NCBI GenBank assembly: GCA_009746045.1 | Contig: RPFO01000026.1 | Coordinates: 4,851,649 to 4,881,648 of the forward strand | Source: Mesostigma viride | Taxonomy: Eukaryota; Streptophyta; Mesostigmatophyceae; Mesostigmatales; Mesostigmataceae | Direction: 5' to 3' | Length of the DNA stretch: 30,000 bases | Shown here: piece after piece, positions 1 through 8,387 of the stretch | Layout of the letters: each line of letters opens with the position of its first letter | Position numbering within the stretch: position 1 is the stretch's first letter | Position numbers and translations under genes: made by a program | Notes under the pieces: model-generated | Seen by the model: only the letters and a program-made list of their open reading frames with translations | Databases searched by the model: none | What the model was told of the DNA's origin: nothing

Positions 1-3000
1 CATTGTGAATACCCAGTGCTTTGCATTCTTACCAGCCATGTGAGAAGAGTGGATGATGAACCGGAGGCGACCGGCACTGACGGCCCATGGTAGGCGCTCG
101 GGGAACTGGGACTCTTCTCAGCAATGGGGCGAATTTATTGGTCCGAGGTGGCGCTCTCATTGCCACATGATCGTCCTCAGGGGCCGACACATCTCAGTTG
201 CCGACGAGCAAGAATGGAAGGTCCGGGACAGCGCCGGTCTCTGTGTTTCAAATTGTTCAATCAACAAGACACTTGACTGCTGACAATTCGGCCACGTACT
301 ACGCTACGTCCCTCCTCGGTTTCGGTCCGCTTCGCGGGATTCCGCCAGCTGCTGGAATCCAGCGACTCGCCGTGTCGGACGCGACAGCTGCCAGGATCCG
401 CTGGGGAGGGATTGGCGCGTGCAAGCGCCCGAGCCGATGGGACCGCTGCTAGATTCCGGCAGCGCCGAATCCGCCAGCTTGCTAGAATTTATTTATTAAA
501 ATATATTTTAAAAAAATTATTTATTTTTATTATTCCGGCGACTCGCCGTGTCTGGACCGGGCGTGCTGCTGGAATCCCAAGTGCCGAAATCTGAGTATCT
601 GCGTGATACTGACTGTACTGCGTGCGCGCTACTGACGGAGGTCGCCGCGCGAGACAGGAGGCCAGCACGAAGGTGGAACATGCGCCCACGGAGGCCACGC
701 GCGGACGTCCCGAGGCGCCTCCGCGCACGCGCGCGCGCGCATCCCGTTGCCTCGTTTCCCGAACGCTTCCTGACATCTCCTTTACTCTCCCTTTGTACGC
801 GCCGTCGGAGAACGAACCTTGGACCGCGGGAGAGAAGGCGTGCAGGATGGCTTTCCCGCCCTGCGCCGGGGGCAGATCGAGCTGATGAAAACGGACCTCG
901 TTCTGGTGGGGGACGAGAGTAACGTTGTCGCGATCCCGAAAGTTGGCACGCAGAGCTGGAGCAGGGCTTTGTTGGGGCACCCGAAAAGGAGTATTCATGC
1001 ATCACGGATGATCCGTTCGGTGGGAAATATGTATGAAGGTAGTGGTATAACCCGCTCGCCAGATGGACCCAAAGCTGCTGATCGCAAGACCGACTGAATT
1101 TTCCTTTGGCCTGTCGATCTTCTGGACGACGTTGAGGTTCGTACGTGAAACCCGTTCGAAGCACCCCCGTCGTGTTTTCGCTGAAGATGCGTTTATTGTA
1201 CCGTTACTTTCGTAGTATCGTCTCCTTGCCGGCGATCCTCAAGCCGAAGAGTATAATAACGTTCCTCGACATTCCCCCCACGCTATCTCGGCCGCCCAGA
1301 CCGCCTTGACAAGAAAGCAGACTGGGCCAAGACGTGAAGAAGTTTCCGCGAGGGACCCCAGTGAGCAGCGGAAATCGCGGTGATCACGATAGCCCTGATT
1401 AGGTCATGGGGTGAGAAGGGCGGCGGCGGTCGAGCAATAATATATCCATTCTTCTTATAAGACACTATGTCGTCCACGCGCCTGGAAAGCGCGACCGTCC
1501 ATGCTCACGCTAAACTGTCCCGTGTCCGGGCGTTCCTCTCGCGGGCATCAACCGCCCCGCGTTCTTCTCCTTCCGGCTCAGTCCTCGTTCGGCGCGGGTG
1601 CTCGCCGGCGGCTCGCGTACGCAACGCCAATCCACGGATGCCGGCGCCATTTCGTCAATAAGTCCCGCCTTTCGCCGAGAGTATCGACGACGACAAGCGC
1701 GCATCGACTGATCGCGCGCGTCTCGGGCACTATTACGCGTCCACGCGCGACGTTCGTAGAGACCGTGCCGCTCCGGCGGGGGTCCTCGAGTCACGTCAAC
1801 ATCACGACCGGATGAGCTCGAACGGCCCGTCCGCTGGCCGATTTCCTCGCCGCCGACCGCGACACTTCGAGGTTCCACGCGGTCCCGATGGCCGACGGGG
1901 GGCACCGCCTACGTCCCGAAGCTGTCGTTCGCTCGCGTGAGGACACCGTCACGCGGACGTCTTTTGTCTCTTCAATATATCTTTACAAAGCGTCCTCTTG
2001 TGTCGCGCGTGTCGGGGGTCCTCAGCGGTCGTCAGGGGGACGGAAGTTTCCCGGGTAGGTTCCCTCTCGTTCCGGGCTTCTTTCGCGCACCTGGGTGCCA
2101 TGTACCTTCTGAATATTCGGTGATCTTTCAATTCTTGCACCCTGCCTCGTTTGTTTATCATTTTCTTCTTCCTCTATTCGTTCCATAGCGTATGGGGTAG
2201 AGAACGCTCAGCAGTAGTAGTGTTTTTTACCTGTCTCGGCTCGCTCCGACGGGAGGCCTTTTAATACGTCGTCAATGAAAAAAAGTCTCCTCCGTCCCCT
2301 ATGTAAGGGTATCCTTTTTTGGGACACTATGTGCAAAAGTAGTCGTGGACGGTGTTCAGACCGTTGAACAGACCGGTTATTGCGATGGAAGACAGGACCA
2401 TGGTAGTCGTATTGGAGATCGCGGATGAAGGAGCCCCACATCGAATTTGGCGAGGATGGATCAATTCGTGTGCAAGGACTGTAACAATCTCTGGCGTTCG
2501 ATCGGACCCACTTATCCCCTCGTCTATCATGATTTCGGTCTCGGGAGACAACTCCTTGAAGGCCCGGTGCGCAGATGGTCCCTGCGATTCGATCTTGTCT
2601 TGGCCATAGTCGGAGTATGTCAATGGGTTTCCCGGGGTCGTCTTTTCTCATTCTAATTTTCCACAAGAACCTCGTGTTACAGGGAACTGAGTTCGCAAAA
2701 AGTTTTTTGGTTCACTTCATTCCATCGCCTCGCTTTTTTCAAGTCGCTTCCGTCAAGTCAGTTCCGCGCTTTAAGAGGTTCGATCTCGATACCGGTTCAC
2801 TTTTTCAAAACTCCTCTACTGGCCTTTTTCTCCTAACGCCCTCATTTCGTTCCTTATGGGTGGGGGCGCATCCTTGGCTCAACCTCTTGTTATTTTCCTC
2901 TGGTCTCATTCTTGGTGGTCCCAATTCGCGTCCTCTGGCACACACACACACTCTCACAACTCTCCCTGTTTGACTTATCTTCAAAAGTTTTGATTAACTT

Positions 3001-3228
3001 CTCGTCGTGCTCTCTCTTTGACCAATTCTTTCAACTTGTTTTTGCCAAAGTCGTGAGAAACTAACGAACTCTGACCCAATTGTGTTGCCGGAAGTCTGAT
3101 TAGTCCCACTTCTTTCATTGTAAACCCCTGTCTTCAATCTTACTCGTGGAGCAGCGGGTCCCCGCCACTCCTTTGTTTCTTAGGCACGTCTCCCATAAAT
3201 GCCAAACTGTCGTTATGGACCTCCGCTT
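1..3228. other. Unidentified CpG-rich sequence
   Basis: No gene, RNA or known element can be supported here. The first 2.1 kb is CpG-rich, with short alternating CG runs (for example near 728-742) and an isolated AT-rich tract at 487-535. From about 2.2 kb it becomes pyrimidine-rich on the + strand. Open frames are short, overlap on both strands and have no recognisable motif. The right edge is sharp: at 3229 the sequence switches to a copy of the gypsy element found downstream. The composition differs from everything to the right, so this could be a diverged mobile element, a different genomic context, or the other side of an assembly join. Confidence 0.5.
337..360. repeat. Imperfect palindrome with related short repeats
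   Basis: Arms GGATTCC and GGAATCC enclose CCAGC/GCTGG, giving a 24-bp near-palindrome. The following 15-mer GCGACTCGCCGTGTC (362-376) recurs exactly at 538-552. The string GCTGCTGGAATCC occurs near both copies, and related ATTCCG(G/C)C pieces lie at 452-480. It looks like a cluster of degenerate interspersed repeats of unknown function. Confidence 0.5.
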
Positions 3229-4498
3229 AATTGTTGAGCTTCCTCGAAGGTAACAAATTTCTTATACCTAATTACATTATATGTACGGTTTTGACTATCT
3301 TCCTAGCATCTGACCAAGAGAGGAAAATGGCTGACCTTGAGGGGTAATAACCACGTAATACTTAGCTAAACTATTATCCACTAGATGAATGGAAGGCGCA
3401 GTAAAAACACGACGTTGACTCATGATAACTCACCTGGGTGTCTTGTGATGTCAAGCTAGACGAGGTAGGGTAGGCGACTTAGCTTGACGATCTGGATCAC
3501 GAAAGAAGAAGGAGGCGGGAGTTTCCAGCTCTCGTCTAAGTCAGCGGCCGGATATTCCCAGCGCTCGTCCTAACACACGCCGAACTCTGCGGTGCGGCCG
3601 TCTAATAAAGCAGCAGCACAAGGAAAAAGGTGTAGGTACGGCGACGCTAATCGTCTCCGAAAGTATACTCCCGATCTAAGGCAGAACAACCGTAAGCAGG
3701 AAAACAAGGCGAAGGACAGGCTAACTACGAAAGGATTTATCCGCTGTGAGCAGGTCTAGCTTCTAGGTAAACGTGTCCCAAACGGGCAGCACGACGCTCC
3801 TAGCTTGAAGGCGACCCGCCCATTACCTATCAAGGAAGTGTCGACTTTCTGTTCCGGACGCGAAGGGGTCTTGAAAAGGTGTATGTGGAAGGATAGTCGT
3901 CTCGTTCACTACCTACTGAAGTTCCTCCGGAACCATGTTACGCCGCGGATATCTACCTCCACCTCTACCTCTAATGGGCCTGATACTACCTAAACTGGTC
4001 AGGCCTCCTCTACTTAACCTCTGGCAAGACGAACGTGACGAGCTGATCTCAATGCATTAACGTAAGTGTTGCTATAATACGCCATACAACCATTTACAAA
4101 CCCGTTTACTCCAGGAATAGAGGAAGGAAACACAAACTACACTGCCGTGACCCAAGCCTAAATGTGTCAATTCACTTAACCACACGCCGAGTGACCCACA
4201 AGGAGGGAACGTGGCATAAATGGTCACCAACGGTCCAACAGGCTCGGGCCGACCTGGCCCTCGCCTGCAGACCACAGAAACACAGGCAGGTGCAGATGCA
4301 CGCCGGTCCACTACATTCTACAAAAGGATAAGGACCACTAATATAGTACGCGGCGCGGCGCCCAAAGGCACCAATATACCAAAGTACTGTTACGGGGACA
4401 ATCATGTCCAAACTAGAACTGCACGTAACCTAGGAACAACCGAGGCCAAGGACCTAATTTACGTCCGTAACTACAACGAATTGTTACGCGACGTAACA
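3229..4498 (-). mobile_element. Truncated inverted Ty3/gypsy copy
   Basis: Read on the minus strand, this matches the 5' LTR and first ~720 bp of internal sequence of the full element (5025 to about 6325). The match runs through LTR, primer-binding site, leader and the start of the viroplasmin-like ORF. Identity is very high and differences are mainly single-base indels. Homology stops abruptly near 3229 in the codons matching EEAQQ of the small ORF. The copy is head-to-head with the complete element and separated from its LTR by 526 bp, so the pair forms a 1.27-kb inverted repeat. The flanking bases of the two copies are not mirror images, which argues against a simple fold-back read artefact. 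No target duplication can be tested because one end is missing. Confidence 0.9.
3936..4498 (-). repeat. LTR of the inverted gypsy copy
   Basis: Its minus-strand sequence begins TGTTACGTCGCGTAACA at 4498 and ends CGTAACA at 3936, the same termini as the LTRs of the complete element. It is 563 bp long against 571 and 572 bp there, shortened by several 1-2 bp indels. The primer-binding site adjoins its inner end at 3935. Confidence 0.92.
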
Positions 4499-4860
4499 CC
4501 GCACCTTCAAAGAACAGGCTAGTAGAGGACATGGGCTAGGCCTCTCCGTGATTTGGAAGAAGATGATGGACAAGGCCAAGTGGGCCCAGGTCATAGAGGA
4601 CAACGAGCCCCCCCAGTGGGGAAGCGCCGCGTGTGCAATCCCCGGGAGCACGCTAGATAGCTCCCCCTAGGCAGCGTGCGGCTGCCTAGATAGATGTTGT
4701 AGTTAGAATGTTGTTAGATAGATGTAGTATGTAGCCAATGTAGATAGATTAGACCGGTAGGAATGTGTGCACCCATCCATCCATCCATCCATCGGGGTTA
4801 ATGCTCCTTGACTCCCAACGGGAGCACGAGTCTAATTAATTAATTAATTAATGCTCTCTT
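4499..4860 (+). mobile_element. 3' end of a LINE with (TTAA)n tail
   Basis: An open + frame directly abutting the LTR encodes the carboxyl end typical of a non-LTR retrotransposon ORF2. It includes RTFKEQ, then GLGLSVIWKKMMDKAKWAQV, and ends at a TAG near 4668. A 3' UTR follows, with TAGATAGA-type repeats (4690-4750) and (CATC)n (about 4769-4793). Next come a short stem-loop (TGCTCC paired with GGAGCA, 4802-4826) and a TTAA-repeat tail (about 4835-4851). This architecture parallels the LINE at 16213-16911. The upstream part is missing because the inverted gypsy copy begins at 4498. No target duplication was found. Confidence 0.6.
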
Positions 4861-5019
4861 GGTGCGTGTACATGCCTAGCGATGTGTCAACTGCTATGCG
4901 CACGCTGGCAAGGCTGGCCATGCTGAGGGCAGGGGAGGGCAGATGAGGTGCCTAGCCTTTTCTATGTTGTATGATGAGTTGGGCATCTTTTTTGGCTTCT
5001 TGGATGGAAAACATGAGTG
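4861..5019. other. Spacer with no recognised feature
   Basis: These 159 bp lie between the LINE tail and the target duplication of the complete gypsy element. No ORF or repeat of note is seen. Confidence 0.5.
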
Positions 5020-5024
5020 TCTAG
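5020..5024. repeat. Target-site duplication TCTAG, left copy
   Basis: TCTAG directly precedes the TG of the 5' LTR, and the identical 5-mer follows the CA of the 3' LTR at 15822-15826. Five bp is a normal duplication length for Ty3/gypsy integrases. Confidence 0.93.
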
Positions 5025-5595
5025 TGTTACGTCCGCGTAACAATTCGTTGTAGTTACGGACGTAAATTAGGTCCTGGCCTCGGTTGTTCCTAGGTTACGT
5101 GCAGTTCTAGTTGGACATGATTGTCCCCGTAACAGTACTGTGGTATATTGGGTGCCTTTGGGCGCCGCGCCGCGTACTATATTAGTGGTCCTTATCCTTT
5201 TGTAGAATGTAGTGGACCGGCGTGCATCTGTGCACCTGCCTGTGTTTCTGTGGTTCTGCAGGCGAGGGCCAGGTCGGCCCGAGCCTGTTGGACCGTTGGT
5301 GACCATTTATGCACGTTCCACTCCTTGTGTGGTCACTCGGCGTGTGTTAAGTGAATTGACACATTTAGGCTTGGGTCACGGCAGTGTAGTTGTGTTTCCT
5401 TCCTCTATTCCTGGAGTAAACGGGTTTTGGTAAATGGTTGTATGGCGTATTATAGCAACACTTACGTTAATGCATTGAGATCAGCTCCGTCACGTTCGTC
5501 TTTCGCCAGAGGGTTAAGTAGAGGAGGCCTGACCAGTTTAGGTAGTATCAGGCCCATTAGAGGTAGAGGTGGAGGTAGATATCCGCGGCGTAACA
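5025..5595 (+). repeat. 5' LTR
   Basis: 571 bp, starting TGTTACG and ending CGTAACA, which are inverted terminal repeats with the canonical TG...CA ends. Compared with the 3' LTR it has one extra C near position 10, and lacks one T in GGTCCTTGG and one T in CTAGTTTGG. A TATA-like CTATATTA lies about 145 bp in. The first 18 bp are themselves a near-perfect palindrome. The last ~150 bp encode the start of an RGG-rich ORF. Confidence 0.95.
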
Positions 5596-5801
5596 ATGGT
5601 TCCGGAGGAACTTCAGTAGGTAGTGAACGAGACGACTATCCCTTGCCACATACACCTTTTCAAGACCCCTTCCGCGTCCAGGAACAAGAAGTCGACACTT
5701 CCTTGATAGGTAATGGGCGGGTCGCCTTCAAGCTAGGAGCGTCGTGCTGCCCGTTTCGGGACACGCTTTACCTAGAAGCTAGACCTGCTCACAGCGGATA
5801 A
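5442..5801 (+). CDS. LTR-initiated RGG-rich leader ORF
   Basis: This 119-codon ORF starts at an ATG inside the 5' LTR (about LTR base 418). It crosses the LTR end and primer-binding site and stops in the leader. The N-terminal half is rich in Ser, Arg and Gly, with RGRGGGRYPRR resembling an RGG box, a type of RNA-binding tail. The rest is acidic and polar, with no known domain. In the 3' LTR the same frame reaches a stop two codons after CGTAAC, so only the 5' copy can give the full product. The inverted copy at 3805-3993 retains the frame only in part, because of indels. It could be a small RNA-binding or gag-leader peptide, or a fortuitous frame. No function is established. Confidence 0.4.
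   Translation: MAYYSNTYVNALRSAPSRSSFARGLSRGGLTSLGSIRPIRGRGGGRYPRRNNGSGGTSVGSERDDYPLPHTPFQDPFRVQEQEVDTSLIGNGRVAFKLGASCCPFRDTLYLEARPAHSG
5597..5614 (+). promoter_or_regulatory. Putative tRNA primer-binding site
   Basis: TGGTTCCGGAGGAAC begins one base after the LTR end. TGG is the complement of a tRNA 3' CCA, as expected for minus-strand priming. It does not match the familiar initiator-Met site, and I cannot assign the tRNA. The stretch is itself a small inverted repeat (GTTCC/GGAAC). The same sequence adjoins the inverted LTR copy at 3935. Confidence 0.6.
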
Positions 5802-6128
5802 ATCCTTTCGTAGTTAGCCTGTCCTTCGCCTTGTTTTCCTGCTTACGGTTGTTTCCTGCCTTAGATCGGGGAGTATTACTGTTCGGAGACGATTAGCGTC
5901 GCCGTACCTACACCTTTTTCCTTGTGCTGCTGCTTTATTAGACGGCCGCACCCGCAGAGTTACGGGGCGCTGTGTTAGGACGAGCGCTGGGATATCCGGC
6001 CGCTGACTTAGGACGAGAGCTGGAAACTCCCGCCCTCCTTCTTCTTTCGGTGATCCAGATCGTCAAGCTAAGTCGCCTACCCCTACCTCGTCTAGCTTGA
6101 CATCACAAGACACGCCAGGTGAGTTATC
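5802..6128 (+). other. Untranslated leader
   Basis: No convincing ORF. The stretch is conserved in the inverted copy. It ends with CAG|GTGAGT at 6116-6124, a strong match to a spliceosomal 5' splice site, just before the ATG at 6129. A pyrimidine-rich TGCTGCTTTCAG at 6601-6612 could be the matching acceptor. Confidence 0.4.
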
Positions 6129-6460
6129 ATGAGTCAACGTCGTGTTTTTACTGCGCCTTCCCATTCATCTAGTGATAATAGTTTAGCTAAGTATTACGTG
6201 TTATTACCCCTCAATGGTCAGCCATTTTCCTCTCTTGGTCAGATGCTAGGAAGATAGTGCAAAACCGTACATATAATGTAATTAGGTATAAGAAATTTGT
6301 TACCTTCGAGGAAGCTCAACAATTCCTTATAGACCATAGCGTATCAGATCTAGGCCTACACGTACGTTCTACTCCTCATGGTCGCCCTCCTGTAGAAGCT
6401 CTAGATTTTGCTACCCCTCCTTCGTCTCCCCCTAAGAGGGCTGCATCCTCTCTAGCTTAG
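6129..6460 (+). CDS. Viroplasmin / RNase HI N-terminal-like domain ORF
   Basis: The ATG at 6129 opens a frame containing AKYYVLLPLNGQP. One frame change near 6223 continues it as IFLSWSDARKIV, then YKKFVTFEEAQQFL, and it stops at 6458-6460. This order (KYYV, G-x-P-G-I-F-x-S-W, YKKF, EEAxxFL) is the signature of the Cauli_VI / RNase HI N-terminal hybrid-binding domain, a ~45-residue fold known to bind RNA-DNA hybrids or dsRNA. About 40 residues rich in Pro and Ser follow. In the inverted copy the sense reads AKYYVVITPQGQP, even closer to the family, and the same frame change is present downstream. The ORF lies between leader and gag and may be a separate small protein. A role in binding reverse-transcription intermediates is inference. 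Confidence 0.6.
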
Positions 6461-6642
6461 ATACTCCTCTCACCTTGGAATTCGGTTCCCTATCCATTAC
6501 TGTTGTTAAAAAGGACTGATTTAAATTGTTCCTTTCTTTAAACCATTAAAATCTTTTCCTTTTCTTTCCTTGCCTTATATTAGGCCTTGTCCTTTATCCT
6601 TGCTGCTTTCAGTTAGATTTTTGATCATTTACTTAAACAAAA
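6461..6642 (+). other. Pyrimidine-rich gap before gag
   Basis: No ORF. The sequence is T/C-rich and ends in TGCTGCTTTCAG (6601-6612), a good 3' splice-site candidate. AACAAAAATGG, a favourable start context for the gag ATG at 6643, follows. Confidence 0.4.
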
Positions 6643-8387
6643 ATGGATCCAATGGGTGGTAACCTGTCGCCTATACCTACCAATACTCCTACTACCAATA
6701 ATAATAATAATACTACTAATAACATTAACAATACAATCTCGTGGTAACCGACGGGACTCCTTGAAACGGTACACCATCTCACTCCTCAAGGTATCTGCGT
6801 ACCTCACCGCCTTCTCCTGCTGCTGGTGGTCGCCGTCGTCCCTCAATTACCCCACCTACCTATGAACAACGTATTTCCCAAGTCAGATTTAGTGAGGAAC
6901 CTTCTTTCGTTGAACCAGGCCCCTGCCCCTTCTGCAACCTTGGCTCACCCTCCAGCAGGTCCTCACACACTAACAATGTTCCTAGGCCTCCTTCCCACCC
7001 TGTGCCTTCAATGCCTGCTATTAACACGGGTCGTACCTCGCCCCTGTCGGCCTTCTGGGCGCCCTAGTGCAGTCCCTTTTTCCCACCTGCTTCCTGGTCC
7101 TACCCTGAGACGGCCTATGAGGCTGCCCAGGTTCCTACCCGTGTGGCTGATTTAGAAGTTAATAATGATTTCAGTACCATGCCCCTAGATGATAGAATTA
7201 TGATCATTTTGCCTATTCCTCTCTTCGTGAGCAATATACTGTCCCCTTCTCCTATGGGCACCATCCGAAACGGTGGCTCCCTCTAGACCCCTACCCAAGA
7301 CTTTTCCTATCCTTCCTTCTATCCCGCTTATGTAGCAGTGGAAGATAGTGGCCCTATGGGAAAAACTGATTCTTCTAATCCCCCTAAGCCCCTGCTCTTC
7401 CCCTCTTTGCCAACCTTCCTAAGCTGGATGTCAAGTCTACCCCTCAACAGTTTTTCACCTTCATTATGTTGCTCACCCAGAACACAGAGTCCTGGCAGAA
7501 CACAATAGGTGGCGCCTCTCTGATGCTGTACTAGTTCCTCATTATCTTACTACCTGCATTACTCCTGAACTTGCTAACCTCATCCAGTGTGAGTCTCTTG
7601 CCTCTCATGCCTACCCAAACTCTGTAGCAGAATTGTTCAAGCGTTTAGAGAACCATTTAGTCCCTCCCGATGCAGATTGGCAGGATAGATTATCCTTTGG
7701 CACCTTGCAGCAGGGTACCAAGTCCTTCAAAGAATATATGAAAGAGTTTGATGCTCAGATGGTACGAATTAGGGATCTGTCGGGTGCAGAAGTGCGTGCC
7801 CGCTTCCTTCAGGGCCTCAGTAGACCCTTATTGCGTGAAGTCAAGCGCCAGTTCTCTGCCTACCGTTTTACTGACCTGCCCCTCAAGCATGTGCGCCAGC
7901 ATCTTTTACGTGTAGCAGATTTCTTCTCCACCCTTCTCTTCCTACCCGTTCCCGTATTAATAATATTATCCTTACCCCTGAGGAGGAGAACTCCTATGTA
8001 GAAGAATTAGATATCTGTGTGACTGACCTTTCAGCTCTGGATGTCTCTCATATTACCTGCTATCATTGTAAGGAAGTAGGTCATCTTAAACGTGAGTGCC
8101 CCAAGTTCCTTTCGGGTGCTCCCCCTCATCCCGACGCTCGCCCTCCTCGTACCCCTCAGCGTGCTCCTATTCGTCCCACTTCAGGACGCATTCCTTCAGC
8201 TACCCCTAGTAGGCTGAATGCTGTGCAGACAGGATCCCCAGGGTTCCCCTATGATAATCAGGCTCCCGCACCCTCTTCAATCCCTCGTGACCCTCCAGCA
8301 GTGGCTTTTCCGCCAGGGTCTTCTTCGGGGTTCGTTCCTATGGATTTGGGGGGGAGGGGGAACAGTAGGCCTGTCAGCCGGGGGTAA
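6643..8387 (+). CDS. gag: Gag polyprotein (frame-broken), capsid and zinc knuckle
   Basis: The structural polyprotein that packages the element's RNA. It probably begins at ATG 6643 (MDPMGGNLSPIPTNTP, then an Asn run from AAT repeats). The coding signal then jumps frame several times: PPTYEQRISQVRFSEEP near 6852, VADLEVNNDF near 7144, and KLDVKSTPQQFFTF near 7424. The long capsid frame 7633-8001 includes RLSFGTLQQGTKSFKEYMKE and ARFLQGLSRPLLREVKRQF, typical of retrotransposon gag. The last frame (8019-8387) carries one CCHC zinc knuckle, CYHCKEVGHLKREC, then a Pro-rich tail ending PMDLGG. Most shifts fit single missing bases. Gag overlaps the pol frame from 8218. Confidence 0.8.

Noticed and set aside
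2327-2623. Minus-strand frame with VTVLAHELIH, resembling the zinc-protease motif of Atp23
   Set aside because: Only the HExxH string fits. The residues after it do not match the family, no flanking exon was found, and the surrounding frames look random.
3229-5595. Fold-back sequencing artefact as the source of the inverted repeat
   Set aside because: The DNA outside the two LTRs differs, and the copies carry different indels. A misassembly cannot be fully excluded.
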